DNA from: Vibrio splendidus
GTDB taxonomy: Bacteria > Pseudomonadota > Gammaproteobacteria > Enterobacterales > Vibrionaceae
Direction: 5' to 3'
DNA length: 64,000 bases
NCBI RefSeq assembly: GCF_024347615.1
Contig: NZ_AP025508.1
Coordinates: 434,001 to 498,000 of the forward strand
Position numbers and translations under genes: made by a program. Below the pieces are notes generated by a model. The model saw nothing but the letters and a program-made list of their open reading frames with translations. It was not told the origin of the DNA and did not search any database. This document shows, in pieces, positions 54,147 through 64,000 of the stretch (position 1 is the first letter of the stretch; every line of letters starts with the position of its first letter).

Positions 54147-56027
54147 ATGACTGAACAATATAATGCAAAAGACCTCGAGGTACTTGAAGGTCTCGATCCC
54201 GTGCGACACCGCCCGGGAATGTATACAGAGACAGAAAGACCAAACCACCTTGCCCAAGAAGTCATTGATAACTCGGTCGATGAAGCACTAGCGGGACACG
54301 CTAAAAAAATAAAAGTTGTGCTTCATGCTGACCAATCGTTAGAAGTTACCGATGATGGCCGTGGTATGCCGGTTGATATCCACCCTGAAAAAGGCATCTC
54401 GGGTGTTGAGCTGATTTTAACTAAGCTCCACTCAGGCGGTAAATTTTCAAACAACAACTATAAGTTTTCAGGTGGTTTGCACGGGGTAGGTATCTCGGTG
54501 GTAAACGCGCTGTCAAAACGCGTTGAAGTAACGGTTCGTCGTGACGGTCAGGTACATGAAATCGCCCTTGAGGGTGGTCATGCCGTAACCGACCTTACGG
54601 TTACGGGGACTTGTGGTCATCGCAATACCGGTACTACCGTGCATTTCTGGCCAGATCCAAAATACTTCGATAGCTCTAAGTTCTCTGTTTTACGCCTTAT
54701 TAATAACCTGCGAGCTAAAGCCGTACTTTGCCCTGGTTTAGAAATTACCTTTATTGACAAGGTTGGCGGTGAAGAACATAAATGGTTCTATGAAGACGGT
54801 CTAAAAGACTACCTTGCTGAAGGTGTGAAAGGTTATACCTTATTGCCTGAAGAACCTTATGTTGGCGAATTCGTTGCTGAAACGGAAATGGCGAACTGGG
54901 CGATCATTTGGCAGCCAGAAGGCGGTGATATGATCACCGAAAGTTACGTGAACTTAGTACCAACTAAGCAAGGTGGTACACACGTAAACGGTCTTCGACA
55001 AGGTCTGCTTGATGCAATGCGTGAGTTCTGTGAATTCCGTAATCTTCTCCCTCGTGGCGTTAAGTTGACGGGTGATGACATCTTTGACCGTTGTTCTTAC
55101 GTTCTATCGGTGAAGATGCAAGATCCACAATTTGCAGGTCAAACAAAAGAGCGCTTATCTTCTCGTCAAACTGCTGCGTTTGTTTCTGGTGTAGTGAAGG
55201 ATGCTTTCAGCTTGTGGCTGAATGAAAAGCCTCAACTAGCAGAATTACTTGCAGAAGCTTGTATTGCTAACGCGCATCGTCGTATGCGCGCAAGCAAAAA
55301 GGTAGTACGTAAAAAGATTGCTTCTGGTCCAGCACTGCCGGGTAAGCTAACCGACTGTTCGGTTCAAGATTTAAGCCGTACCGAAATCTTCTTCGTGGAA
55401 GGGGACTCGGCGGGTGGTTCTGCTAAACAAGCACGTGATCGTGAGTTCCAAGCGGTTATGCCACTTCGCGGTAAGATCCTAAATACGTGGGAAGTGTCAG
55501 CAGACCAAGTATTGGCTTCACAAGAAGTACATGATATTTCAGTTGCTCTGGGTATCGACCCAGATAACGATGATTTGTCAGGCCTGCGTTACGGTAAGAT
55601 CTGTATCCTTGCCGATGCGGACTCGGATGGTCTTCATATCGCGACACTGCTATGTGCACTATTTACTCGTCATTTCCATGCTTTGGTTGAAGCGGGTCAT
55701 ATCTATGTGGCAATGCCTCCTCTGTATCGTATCGATTGCGGTAAAGAAGTGTTCTACGCACTCGATGACTCAGAGAAAGATGGTGTGCTTGAGCGACTGT
55801 CGCAGAAGAAAGCCAAAATCAACGTGCAACGATTTAAAGGTCTGGGTGAAATGAACCCACTTCAATTACGTGAAACCACTATGGATCCAAATACTCGTCG
55901 TCTTGTCCAATTAACGATTGATGACAACGACGCGACCAACGAGATGATGGACATGCTGCTTGGTAAGAAACGTGCAGATGATCGCCGTACATGGCTACAG
56001 ACTAACGGTGATATGGCCGAGGTATAA
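54147..56027 (+). CDS. parE: DNA topoisomerase IV subunit B
   Basis: 626 residues from the ATG at 54147. GHKL ATPase (QEVIDNSVDEALAGHAKKIK; GGLHGVGISVVNALS) and TOPRIM domain (EGDSAGGSAKQARDREFQAV; DADSDG). Decatenates chromosomes with ParC. parC starts three bases after its stop. Confidence 0.97.
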   Translation: MTEQYNAKDLEVLEGLDPVRHRPGMYTETERPNHLAQEVIDNSVDEALAGHAKKIKVVLHADQSLEVTDDGRGMPVDIHPEKGISGVELILTKLHSGGKFSNNNYKFSGGLHGVGISVVNALSKRVEVTVRRDGQVHEIALEGGHAVTDLTVTGTCGHRNTGTTVHFWPDPKYFDSSKFSVLRLINNLRAKAVLCPGLEITFIDKVGGEEHKWFYEDGLKDYLAEGVKGYTLLPEEPYVGEFVAETEMANWAIIWQPEGGDMITESYVNLVPTKQGGTHVNGLRQGLLDAMREFCEFRNLLPRGVKLTGDDIFDRCSYVLSVKMQDPQFAGQTKERLSSRQTAAFVSGVVKDAFSLWLNEKPQLAELLAEACIANAHRRMRASKKVVRKKIASGPALPGKLTDCSVQDLSRTEIFFVEGDSAGGSAKQARDREFQAVMPLRGKILNTWEVSADQVLASQEVHDISVALGIDPDNDDLSGLRYGKICILADADSDGLHIATLLCALFTRHFHALVEAGHIYVAMPPLYRIDCGKEVFYALDDSEKDGVLERLSQKKAKINVQRFKGLGEMNPLQLRETTMDPNTRRLVQLTIDDNDATNEMMDMLLGKKRADDRRTWLQTNGDMAEV

Positions 56028-56030
56028 TGG

Positions 56031-58289
56031 ATGTCTAACGAAATTACATATGATGGCGTTGAACAGTTGCCAATGCGCAAGTTCACCGAAGATGCCTACT
56101 TAAATTACTCAATGTACGTGATCATGGATCGTGCATTGCCGTATATCGGTGATGGCTTGAAGCCAGTACAGCGTCGTATTATCTATGCGATGTCTGAGCT
56201 AGGCCTATCCGCTGCATCGAAATATAAAAAATCAGCTCGTACCGTTGGTGACGTGTTAGGTAAATATCACCCACACGGTGATTCTGCTTGTTACGAAGCG
56301 ATGGTACTGATGGCGCAACCCTTCTCTTACCGCTACCCATTGGTGGATGGTCAAGGTAACTGGGGTGCACCGGATGACCCGAAATCGTTCGCTGCGATGC
56401 GTTATACCGAAGCAAAACTGTCGAAGTTTGCGGAAGTCCTACTTGGTGAATTAGGTCAGGGAACCGTTGATTGGCAACCCAACTTTGATGGCACGATGAA
56501 AGAGCCTCAGATGTTGCCTGCACGCCTTCCTCATATCTTGCTTAACGGCATCACAGGTATTGCGGTTGGTATGGCGACCGACATCCCGCCTCACAATGTA
56601 CGTGAAGTGGCGAACGCGGCGATTCATTTGATTGATACGCCTAAAGCTGAACTTCCAGATGTGATGGGTTTCATTCAAGGCCCAGATTACCCGACAGAAG
56701 CTGAAATTATTTCGCCGAAGTCGGACATCGAAAAGATCTACCGTACAGGCCGTGGCAGCATCAAGATGCGCGCGGTATGGCACAAGGAAGGCTCTGATAT
56801 CGTTATCACGTCTTTACCTCATCAAGTGTCAGGTGCGAAGTTACTTGAGCAAATCGCTAACCAGATGCGAGCTAAGAAGCTGCCTATGGTTGACGATCTG
56901 CGTGATGAATCAGATCACGAGAATCCAACGCGTATCGTCGTGGTTCCTCGTTCAAACCGTATCGACTGTGACCAACTGATGAGTCACTTATTCGCGTCGA
57001 CGGATTTAGAGAAAAACTTCCGCGTTAACTTGAACATGATTGGTTTAGATAACCGTCCTCAAGTTAAAGGCTTAGTTCAAATCCTGAAAGAGTGGATTGA
57101 GTTCCGTCGTACGACCGTTCGTCGTCGTTTGCAGTACCGTTTAGATAAAGTACTGGCTCGTTTGCACATCTTAGAAGGCTTACTTGCTGCTTACCTCAAC
57201 ATCGATGAAGTGATTGAGATCATTCGAACAGAAGACGAGCCGTGTCCTGTTTTGATGAACCGTTTCAACATTTCTGAAATTCAAGCCAATGCGATTCTCG
57301 ATATTAAACTTCGTAACTTAGCTAAGTTAGAAGAATTTAAAATTCGAGCTGAGCAAGAAGAGCTTGAAGCTGAACGTGAAAAGCTTGAAAAGCTACTCGG
57401 TTCAGAGCGTCGCTTGAATACGCTGATCAAAAAAGAAATCCAAGCAGATGCAGATAAATACGGCGATGATCGTCGCTCACCGTTGATTGAACGTGCTGAA
57501 GCAAAAGCGTTGACTGAGCGTGATTTAGTTCCAAGTGAGCCAATTACCGTCGTGCTTTCTGAAAAAGGTTGGATTCGTCATGCTAAAGGGCATGAAGTTG
57601 ACGCTGAAGGCTTGAACTACAAATCAGGTGATAAATTCTTAGCAAGCACTAAGGGTAAGAGTAACCAACAAGCGGTGTTCCTCGGTAGTGATGGCCGAAG
57701 CTACTCCCTTGAATCTCACTCACTGCCATCGGCACGAAGCCAAGGTGAGCCAATTACAGGCCGCTTGAACGTCAGCCCTGGTACTTCTATTCGCCAAGTG
57801 GTGATGGGAGAGAATGAACAGCTATGGTTAGTCGGTTCTGATGCGGGTTATGGTTTTGTTTGTAAAGGTAGCGATCTGCTGTCTAAGAACAAGAGCGGTA
57901 AAGCGTTGGTTAACTTGCCACAAGCTTCTGAAGTGATGTTGCCAAGCCCGATTGCTGACTTGGACTCTAACCAGATTCTGGCGATTACTAACCAAGGTCG
58001 TATGTTGTTGTTCCCGATTAAAGACCTACCTCAGTTGAGCAAAGGTAAGGGTAACAAGATCATCAACATTCCTTCTGCGAAAGCAAAAGAGCGTGAAGAG
58101 TTTGTCTCGCATCTAATGGCTATCCCAGAGAATGCGACGCTGACCATCTATGCGGGTAAACGCAAACTTGGCTTGAAACCTGCGGATCTTGAAAATTTCC
58201 GTGGTGAACGTGGTCGTCGTGGTGGTTTACTACCTAGAGGACTACAACGAGTGACGCGCATTGATATCGATGAACCTAGCGACGCTTAG
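56031..58289 (+). CDS. parC: DNA topoisomerase IV subunit A
   Basis: 752 residues. Catalytic tyrosine in [11 protein letters not shown]; the quinolone-determining region reads [15 protein letters not shown] with wild-type Ser85 and Glu89, so no classic resistance change. C-terminal beta-pinwheel domain is complete. The stop codon lies within a short tandem repeat. Confidence 0.97.
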   Translation: MSNEITYDGVEQLPMRKFTEDAYLNYSMYVIMDRALPYIGDGLKPVQRRIIYAMSELGLSAASKYKKSARTVGDVLGKYHPHGDSACYEAMVLMAQPFSYRYPLVDGQGNWGAPDDPKSFAAMRYTEAKLSKFAEVLLGELGQGTVDWQPNFDGTMKEPQMLPARLPHILLNGITGIAVGMATDIPPHNVREVANAAIHLIDTPKAELPDVMGFIQGPDYPTEAEIISPKSDIEKIYRTGRGSIKMRAVWHKEGSDIVITSLPHQVSGAKLLEQIANQMRAKKLPMVDDLRDESDHENPTRIVVVPRSNRIDCDQLMSHLFASTDLEKNFRVNLNMIGLDNRPQVKGLVQILKEWIEFRRTTVRRRLQYRLDKVLARLHILEGLLAAYLNIDEVIEIIRTEDEPCPVLMNRFNISEIQANAILDIKLRNLAKLEEFKIRAEQEELEAEREKLEKLLGSERRLNTLIKKEIQADADKYGDDRRSPLIERAEAKALTERDLVPSEPITVVLSEKGWIRHAKGHEVDAEGLNYKSGDKFLASTKGKSNQQAVFLGSDGRSYSLESHSLPSARSQGEPITGRLNVSPGTSIRQVVMGENEQLWLVGSDAGYGFVCKGSDLLSKNKSGKALVNLPQASEVMLPSPIADLDSNQILAITNQGRMLLFPIKDLPQLSKGKGNKIINIPSAKAKEREEFVSHLMAIPENATLTIYAGKRKLGLKPADLENFRGERGRRGGLLPRGLQRVTRIDIDEPSDA

Positions 58290-58334
58290 CTATGACACTC
58301 TTAGCTATGACACTTAGCTATGACGCTTAGTTAT
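58281..58334. repeat. Four-copy 13-bp repeat through the parC stop codon
   Basis: GACGCTTAGCTAT (58281), GACACTCTTAGCTAT (58294, two bases longer), GACACTTAGCTAT (58309) and GACGCTTAGTTAT (58322) run head to tail. The first contains the parC stop TAG, with the later ones in the 3' untranslated region. Confidence 0.9.
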
Positions 58335-58380
58335 ATAGTCAGTTTTAATTGAGTTTATAATTCGCTTTGATTGATAAAAG

Positions 58381-58408
58381 AAAACCCAGCTTAAGAGCTG
58401 GGTTTTTT
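58381..58408 (+). terminator. Terminator after parC
   Basis: AACCCAGCT-TAAG-AGCTGGGTT followed by TTTT. Confidence 0.92.
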
Positions 58409-58473
58409 GTGTCTGGAAGTTTAACCGTGTGGGGTCGCTAACTTCATGTTAGCAATCAACATACGTATATAGG

Positions 58474-59538
58474 CTACAGGCGTGTATCTTCAGCGATAGT
58501 CACCTTGAGGGTCTTGTTTTCACCTTTGCGTAATACACCAACATCAATGACAGTACCTGGGCGCAGGTCAGTAACAATGTCCATTACGCTCTGTCGTCCG
58601 CTAATCTGGGTATTATTGATACTGACAATAATATCTTGTGCTTCAAAGCCTGCATCAGCCGCAGGACCGTTCGGGTCTATCCCTAGTACCACAATACCGC
58701 CGATATTCTTATTGCCGAGTAGGCGTGACGTCACCGAGTTGATGTCTTGTCCGTCTATGCCAATATAACCACGAATCACACGACCATCAGCGATGATTTT
58801 TTGCATGATTTTATTCGCTAGTGGGTAGGGGATAGCAAATGAAATCCCGTAGGTTTCCATGTCGGTAGCTTGTTGGAAAGACGCGGTATTGATACCTACT
58901 AACTCACCTTGTGAATTGACAAGTGCACCACCGGAGTTACCTTCATTGATTGCCGCATCGGTCTGGATAAAGGCTTGATGACCATCTGCACTGATTGAAG
59001 AGCGACCGGTTGCCGAGATAATACCAAAGGTTGTGGTTTGACCTAGGTTATACGGGTTACCGATAGCGAGAACCACATCTCCGACATTTGCAGTGTAATC
59101 TTGGTTCAGTGGAATCACTGGTAAGTTGTCACCGCTAACTCTGAGTATCGCGATATCGGTGCGCTTGTCTGAACCGACAAGCTGTGCGGCGGCTACTCGT
59201 CCGTCTTGAAGTGCCACAACTATTTGGTCGGCTTGAGCAACAACGTGAAAGTTGGTAATGATGTAGCCTTTTTCGCTAACAATGACCCCTGAACCCAAAC
59301 CTTGAGTCAGTAGCTTATTGCGATCGCTTTCTGCGTATTTACGACTATAAATATTGACCACAGCGGGTGCAGCACGTCGCACCGCTTGGTTAAATGAGAT
59401 CTGAAGAGAGCCAATATTATCGACTTGAGGACTAGTGACATCTGAAACTATAGCTGGCCTTAAGCTCGGAAAGGCGAGAAGAATAAGTGCCGCTGAAACG
59501 AGTCCAAGGGAAATAGAACGAAATAGAAAGGACAGCAT
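58474..59538 (-). CDS. degS: Envelope-stress protease DegS
   Basis: 354 residues from the ATG at 59538 (GAAGAGGGAAAC upstream); an ATG 33 bases earlier is in frame. N-terminal membrane anchor (about 3-22), trypsin-like domain with TNFHVVAQ (His), KRTDIAILRV (Asp) and INEGNSGGALVN (Ser), then one PDZ domain. It senses misfolded porins and cleaves RseA to release sigma-E. Lies downstream of degQ. Confidence 0.95.
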   Translation of the reverse strand: MLSFLFRSISLGLVSAALILLAFPSLRPAIVSDVTSPQVDNIGSLQISFNQAVRRAAPAVVNIYSRKYAESDRNKLLTQGLGSGVIVSEKGYIITNFHVVAQADQIVVALQDGRVAAAQLVGSDKRTDIAILRVSGDNLPVIPLNQDYTANVGDVVLAIGNPYNLGQTTTFGIISATGRSSISADGHQAFIQTDAAINEGNSGGALVNSQGELVGINTASFQQATDMETYGISFAIPYPLANKIMQKIIADGRVIRGYIGIDGQDINSVTSRLLGNKNIGGIVVLGIDPNGPAADAGFEAQDIIVSINNTQISGRQSVMDIVTDLRPGTVIDVGVLRKGENKTLKVTIAEDTRL

Positions 59539-59634
59539 GTTTCCCTCTTCAACAAGTAAGGTATGGAGCATCCGTCAATGGATGACTGACTTGATTACGA
59601 GTGAAGCATAGCATTTTGATTGATCTAAAGAAAA

Positions 59635-59675
59635 GGGAGACTGAGTAAGTTTAAAGCAAACTTACTTAGCCTCCC
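59635..59675 (-). terminator. Terminator after degQ
   Basis: Stem GGGAG...AGTAAGTTT-AAAGC-AAACTTACT...CTCCC; on the minus strand the outer stem is followed by TTTTCTTT. It separates degQ from degS. Confidence 0.8.
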
Positions 59676-59696
59676 TGTAATTGCGCTGACGTATGA

Positions 59697-61055
59697 CTAT
59701 CGAATAACTAGATAGATAGTCCTGTCGCCTCTTTGGATATTAAGCGCCAACACGCCAGGTTGTTTTTCAAGAATCTTTCTAAATTCAGCAAGGTTCTTAA
59801 CGGGTTGGCGGTTTACCCCGATGATGATGTCACCTTTAAGAAGTTGATAGGCTTCTGCTGGCGAACCTTGAGCGACACTTGATACCTTGACGCCTGTCGT
59901 TGAGTCGCTGTCTGTTGTGTTGGTGAGCTCTGCACCGGCAAGTCCTTCATGGAGCTTTTCAGCTTGTGTCTTATTATTGGTGGATTCACCCAGAGTCACA
60001 TCAAAGGTCATATTCTTTCCGTCACGAACGACACCAAGTTCGATCTGTTTACCTGCGCCGAGGGTTGCGACTTTGGCTCTTAACTCGCTAAAAGTATCAA
60101 TACGCTTACCATTAATAGAGACAATGACATCGCCCGCTTTCAGTCCGGCTTTGTCCGCAGCGCTGTCGGGTACAATTTGGCTGACAAAGGCACCTTTGCT
60201 GGATTCATAACCAAGCGCTTCCGCTAATTCAGAGGTGACCTCTCCGCCTTGAACACCCAGCATACCGCGTTTTACTTCACCGAAATCGAGAATTTGTTCT
60301 GTCAGGTTTTTCATCATATTGGATGGGATTGCAAAGCCGATACCGACATTGCCTCCGTTAGGGCCAAGGATAGCCGTGTTGATACCAATCAGCTCACCGT
60401 TGAGATTCACTAACGCACCACCAGAGTTACCACTGTTGATAGCGGCATCGGTTTGAATGAAGTTTTCAAAGTTCTCTAGATTTAGGCCGCTACGACCGAG
60501 TGCAGACACGATGCCGGATGTCACGGTTTGACCGAGTCCAAATGGGTTGCCGATAGCGACACTGAAATCACCGACTCTTAACTTGTCAGAGTCTGCAACT
60601 TTTATCTGGGTAAGGTTCTTGGCTGTTTCAAGTTTTAATAGCGCGATATCCGACATCTGGTCGCCGCCGATGAGCTCGGCATCGTACTCTCGACCATCAT
60701 GAAGTTTTACTTTGATATCGTCGGCACCATTGATGACATGGTAATTGGTAACAATATGGCCTTTCTTGGCATCAATGATCACACCAGAACCTAGCCCGCG
60801 GAATGGGCGTTCTCGTGTTTGTTCTGGACCAAAAAAGAATTGAAATTGTTCAGGGATTTGCTGACGTTGTACCTGTTTGCCTTCTACGGCAATACTAACC
60901 ACAGCGGGGGTCACTTGTTCAAGCATAGGTGCAAGGCTTGGTAATTGTTCATTACCCACACTTAATGGCAGTGCGGCCGTTGCTTGAATGGGGGTGATGA
61001 TTGAACTTAAGCTTAAAGTCAGTACTGATAAAGCAAGCAAAGGTTTTTTCATCAT
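59697..61055 (-). CDS. degQ: Periplasmic serine protease DegQ/DegP-type (Do family)
   Basis: 452 residues. Signal peptide at the N-terminus (MMKKPLLALSVLTLSLSSII), protease triad in VTNYHVINGAD, MSDIALLKL and INSGNSGGALVN, then two PDZ domains. Periplasmic chaperone-protease. Adjacency to degS favours DegQ over DegP; in vibrios one protein often serves both roles. Confidence 0.93.
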   Translation of the reverse strand: MMKKPLLALSVLTLSLSSIITPIQATAALPLSVGNEQLPSLAPMLEQVTPAVVSIAVEGKQVQRQQIPEQFQFFFGPEQTRERPFRGLGSGVIIDAKKGHIVTNYHVINGADDIKVKLHDGREYDAELIGGDQMSDIALLKLETAKNLTQIKVADSDKLRVGDFSVAIGNPFGLGQTVTSGIVSALGRSGLNLENFENFIQTDAAINSGNSGGALVNLNGELIGINTAILGPNGGNVGIGFAIPSNMMKNLTEQILDFGEVKRGMLGVQGGEVTSELAEALGYESSKGAFVSQIVPDSAADKAGLKAGDVIVSINGKRIDTFSELRAKVATLGAGKQIELGVVRDGKNMTFDVTLGESTNNKTQAEKLHEGLAGAELTNTTDSDSTTGVKVSSVAQGSPAEAYQLLKGDIIIGVNRQPVKNLAEFRKILEKQPGVLALNIQRGDRTIYLVIR

Positions 61056-61178
61056 AAACTCCTCTCTAGTTTAGGTCTTAACCCTCTTATACGTTTAATA
61101 AGTATGAGAAGTTTCAAATGACCTGAGTGAAAGTTATGACTCAAAAACCTTTGTAAAGTTCACAGAAGTGTTAAATGT

Positions 61179-61634
61179 TTACGATGCTTTTGCTGTTACA
61201 ACATCGGGAGCATCCATGATTTCTTTCTTCTGCTCTGTAAATAAACCCGTTGCGCCATTAGCGTAATCTTTCGGTTGTTCTTCAAGTGTCGCCTCTTTAA
61301 CTGAAGGCTTGTCTTGTGATTTGTCCGAATGGGCTGCGGCTGTTTTCACAAATGGATTATCTTGCTCTGGCAGATTAGGGATCAGCTCTGAGCTTGTTTT
61401 TTCCATGTGTTGGTACAGTTTTGTGTAGTCCTTACCTAAGGTGTCCAACATTTCTGCTGATTTCGCAAAGTGGTCAGCTAGCTCTTGTCGCTGCTGTTCA
61501 AGGGCAAACTTTGCGCTATCTAATTCTTTCTGTACGTTCTTTTGTTTTTTGTATTCAGGCGTCATGAGACGAGAAATAGCGACCCCTAAAATAACTCCGA
61601 CTAGTAAACCGGCAACGGCATACATCCAAGGCAT
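61179..61634 (-). CDS. zapG: Cell-division/envelope protein ZapG (YhcB, DUF1043)
   Basis: 151 residues. N-terminal membrane segment (MPWMYAVAGLLVGVILGVAI), then a coiled coil (KQKNVQKELDSAKFALEQQR) and a disordered tail. Inner-membrane protein linked to cell elongation and division. Usual neighbour of degQ and zapE. Confidence 0.92.
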   Translation of the reverse strand: MPWMYAVAGLLVGVILGVAISRLMTPEYKKQKNVQKELDSAKFALEQQRQELADHFAKSAEMLDTLGKDYTKLYQHMEKTSSELIPNLPEQDNPFVKTAAAHSDKSQDKPSVKEATLEEQPKDYANGATGLFTEQKKEIMDAPDVVTAKAS

Positions 61635-61853
61635 AACAGCTCCTTATTATTGTTTTTTAACATGTTTGTTACTGCTTAGTTACACGTGATACGGCTCCAT
61701 GGTACTATGAGAAAGCCGCAGTATAAAGAGAAATGCGTGTGCGCTAGTTAGCAGTTTGATGCTGCATTATTCACCGCATAGCGACATGTCTCGTACTGTT
61801 TGGGCTCATTTTTATTTGCTGTCTGATATTGCTTTCATTGTGGAAATGTCGTC

Positions 61854-62957
61854 ATGAATCCCATTAAAAAATACGAACAAGATATAAAAGAACATGGATT
61901 TCAAAGAGATCCAGCACAAGAGCAAGCCGTTAAATCTTTAGATGAACTCTTTCATCAATTCCAAGATTACATGAATACGCCTATTCCTCAACTGACTCGA
62001 TTCCAGAAATTAATGGGCAAAAAGCCAGAACTGCCAGAGCCACCAAAAGGCCTCTATTTTTGGGGTGGCGTCGGGCGCGGTAAAACGTACTTAATGGATA
62101 CGTTCTACGATGCCTTACCGACCACAAAAAAAATGCGTGTTCACTTTCACCGCTTTATGTATCGAGTCCATGATGAGCTAAGGGTGCTAGGTAATGTTAG
62201 CGACCCGTTGCCTTTAGTCGCAGATAAGTTGAAAGAAGAAGCGGATATTATCTGTTTTGATGAATTCTTTGTTTCAGACATCACGGATGCCATGATCTTA
62301 GGAACTTTGTTCCAAGAGTTATTCGCTCGAAACGTTATCTTAGTTGCAACCTCTAATATTCCACCTGCGGATTTGTATCGTAACGGGTTGCAGCGAGCTC
62401 GCTTCTTACCCGCTATTAAGCTTATTCAAGGCAATTGCCATATTCTTAATGTCGATAGTGGAATCGATTATCGTCTTCGTACTTTAGAGCAGGCTGAGAT
62501 CTATCATCACCCGCTGGATAGCCAAGCGAACATTAACCTCGAAACATATTACGCGCAGCTCGTTGGTGAAGATAAAGAGAAACTCAAACAGATTGAGGTC
62601 AATCACCGTCAACTGGATGTAGTCGAAGCAAGCGATGGTGTGCTACATGGTACGTTTGCTCAGCTTTGTCAGTCGGCTCGCAGCCAGAATGACTATATTG
62701 AGCTGTCTAGGGTTTATCACACGGTTCTGCTGGCTGATGTGTTGCAAATGGGTGCGACTTCAGATGACGCAGCAAGACGCTTCATTGCGTTAGTTGATGA
62801 GTTCTATGAGCGTAACGTGAAATTGATTATTTCAGCGGAAGTGGAGCTAGAAAAGCTATATACCCATGGTCAGTTAGAATTTGAGTTTAAACGTTGTCAG
62901 TCGCGTTTAATCGAAATGCAGAGCCATGAATATTTGGCAAAAGAACACTTAAGTTAG
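61854..62957 (+). CDS. zapE: Cell-division ATPase ZapE (AFG1 family)
   Basis: 367 residues. Walker A WGGVGRGKTYLMD (near 72) and Walker B IICFDEFFVSDI. Interacts with the FtsZ ring in E. coli. Divergent from zapG, before rplM-rpsI, the standard order. Confidence 0.94.
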   Translation: MNPIKKYEQDIKEHGFQRDPAQEQAVKSLDELFHQFQDYMNTPIPQLTRFQKLMGKKPELPEPPKGLYFWGGVGRGKTYLMDTFYDALPTTKKMRVHFHRFMYRVHDELRVLGNVSDPLPLVADKLKEEADIICFDEFFVSDITDAMILGTLFQELFARNVILVATSNIPPADLYRNGLQRARFLPAIKLIQGNCHILNVDSGIDYRLRTLEQAEIYHHPLDSQANINLETYYAQLVGEDKEKLKQIEVNHRQLDVVEASDGVLHGTFAQLCQSARSQNDYIELSRVYHTVLLADVLQMGATSDDAARRFIALVDEFYERNVKLIISAEVELEKLYTHGQLEFEFKRCQSRLIEMQSHEYLAKEHLS

Positions 62958-63039
62958 CTTTGATTATCTCGAATAAGAAAGAGAATTAAAAAAATCGTGA
63001 TTTTGTTCAAAAAGAGGTGATTTTTTCTTCGCTCTTCTC

Positions 63040-63203
63040 TATAATCCTGCGACCTACCGTTACTGCGGGCCTCTAGCGATGAGTAAAATCACGTTATGCC
63101 AAGAGTTTTCCAACACTCGAAGGGGTGATGATGGTAACTCTTAGACAGTGGGAATACGCGAGTATTCCTTAAGTGTAAATTTTTTAAATAGGTAATTATT
63201 AGC
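63040..63203 (+). promoter_or_regulatory. rplM promoter and structured leader
   Basis: A perfect -10 TATAAT at 63040-63045 is followed by a GC-rich CCTGCGACC; the -35 is poor. The leader of about 150 bases contains a perfect hairpin GGAATAC-GCGA-GTATTCC (63151-63168), 35 bases before the rplM ATG. Such leaders can host autoregulation by the ribosomal protein (L13 leaders exist as an RNA family), but this is inference. Confidence 0.6.
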
Positions 63204-63632
63204 ATGAAAACTTTCGTTGCTAAACCAGAAACTGTAAAACGCGACTGGTATGTTGTAGACGCTGAAGGCAAAACTCTTGGCCGTCTAGCAAGTGAAATCG
63301 CTTCTCGCCTACGCGGCAAGCACAAAGCAGAATACACTCCTCACGTAGACACTGGTGATTACATCATCGTTGTTAACGCTGAGAAAGTAGCTGTGACTGG
63401 TAACAAAGCTAAGGGTAAGGTTTACTACCGTCACTCTGAGTTCCCAGGTGGTCTTAAGACTATCACTTTTGAAAAGCTAATTGCTAAGAAACCAGAAATG
63501 GTTCTTGAACTAGCAGTTAAAGGTATGCTTCCACGTGGTCCTCTAGGCCGCGCGATGTACCGTAAGCTTAAAGTATACGCTGGTACTGAGCACAACCATG
63601 TTGCTCAACAACCACAAGTACTAGACATCTAA
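63204..63632 (+). CDS. rplM: 50S ribosomal protein L13
   Basis: 142 residues, exact family length: [20 protein letters not shown] and [17 protein letters not shown]. Early 50S assembly protein; operon with rpsI. Confidence 0.98.
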   Translation: MKTFVAKPETVKRDWYVVDAEGKTLGRLASEIASRLRGKHKAEYTPHVDTGDYIIVVNAEKVAVTGNKAKGKVYYRHSEFPGGLKTITFEKLIAKKPEMVLELAVKGMLPRGPLGRAMYRKLKVYAGTEHNHVAQQPQVLDI

Positions 63633-63647
63633 TTGGGGATTAAGACA

Positions 63648-64000
63648 ATGGCAGAGAATCAATACTACGGCACTGGTCGTCGCAAAAGCTCAGCAGCTCG
63701 TGTTTTCATCAAACCAGGCTCTGGTGAGATCGTAATCAACAAGCGTAGCCTTGATGTTTACTTCGGTCGTCCAACTTCTCGTATGGTTGTTAAACAACCT
63801 CTTGAGCTAGTTGAACTAACTGAGAAACTTGACCTTTACATCACTGTTTCTGGTGGTGGTATTTCAGGTCAAGCTGGCGCAATCCGCCACGGTATCACTC
63901 GTGCTCTTATGGAATACGATGAAACTCTACGTCCTGCTCTACGTGCAGCTGGCTATGTTACGCGTGACGCTCGTTGCGTTGAACGTAAGAAAGTTGGTCT
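63648..64000 (+). CDS. rpsI: 30S ribosomal protein S9, 5' part
   Basis: Starts ATG at 63648, 15 bases after rplM, with GGGGATTAAG upstream. The visible 117 residues ([20 protein letters not shown] ... [14 protein letters not shown]) cover most of the roughly 130-residue protein; the end is outside the window. Confidence 0.97.
   Translation, partial: MAENQYYGTGRRKSSAARVFIKPGSGEIVINKRSLDVYFGRPTSRMVVKQPLELVELTEKLDLYITVSGGGISGQAGAIRHGITRALMEYDETLRPALRAAGYVTRDARCVERKKVG

Noticed and set aside
56274..56300. Quinolone-resistance mutation in ParC
   Set aside because: The region keeps wild-type Ser85 and Glu89.

Overview
The window is a chromosomal segment of a Vibrio. Gene content and order support this: glmS-metY, a tRNA-Ile(CAU)/rpoD junction, rpoD-dnaG-yqeY-rpsU, tsaD, plsY/folB-folK-uppP, cca, gspA-gspB, hldE, tolC, nudF-yqiB-cpdA-yqiA-parE-parC, degS/degQ and rplM-rpsI. 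The Splendidus clade is my guess from general familiarity; I could not test it.

Layout. 1-2045: end of glmS and metY. 2046-23215: an integrated island of about 21.1 kb that splits a host tRNA-Ile(CAU) gene. The tRNA 3' end (20 nt) lies at 2046-2065 and its 5' end (56 nt) at 23160-23215. They share the six bases GAACTG (2066-2071 and 23160-23165), and joining them across that core gives exactly one 76-nt tRNA gene. 23216-48295 and 49761-64000: core genome, interrupted by one IS4-type insertion (48296-49760).

The island, left to right: a retron-like set (reverse transcriptase, XRE regulator, 83-aa protein) with a structured upstream region; a recombinase operon of the Gamma-Mobile-Trio type (GmtX, GmtZ, GmtY) plus one upstream gene; a gene-free satellite-like array of 154-bp units in a 462-bp higher-order pattern; a metallophosphoesterase; small phage-like genes; a nuclease-STAND NTPase protein typical of phage defence; a complete group II intron with its maturase; a three-gene cassette (ParB-like, membrane, zinc ribbon); 56-bp and 10-bp tandem repeats; an XRE regulator with paired operators; and a second, complete tRNA-Ile(CAU) gene. 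That second tRNA is interrupted after U36 of the anticodon by a 244-nt group I intron with recognisable P, Q, R and S elements and a guide that pairs with both exons.

The most interesting reading is that the island breaks the host tRNA-Ile2 gene in its T-loop and replaces it with its own intron-containing copy. From memory, the same neighbourhood (a CAU tRNA next to rpoD, near glmS) holds VSP-II in Vibrio cholerae, so this is a known integration hotspot with an unusual occupant.

The core part shows ordinary housekeeping genes. Exceptions are a one-base frameshift splitting the Pit phosphate transporter gene, an IS protected by a hairpin over its transposase start, and short tandem repeats running through the parC stop codon.
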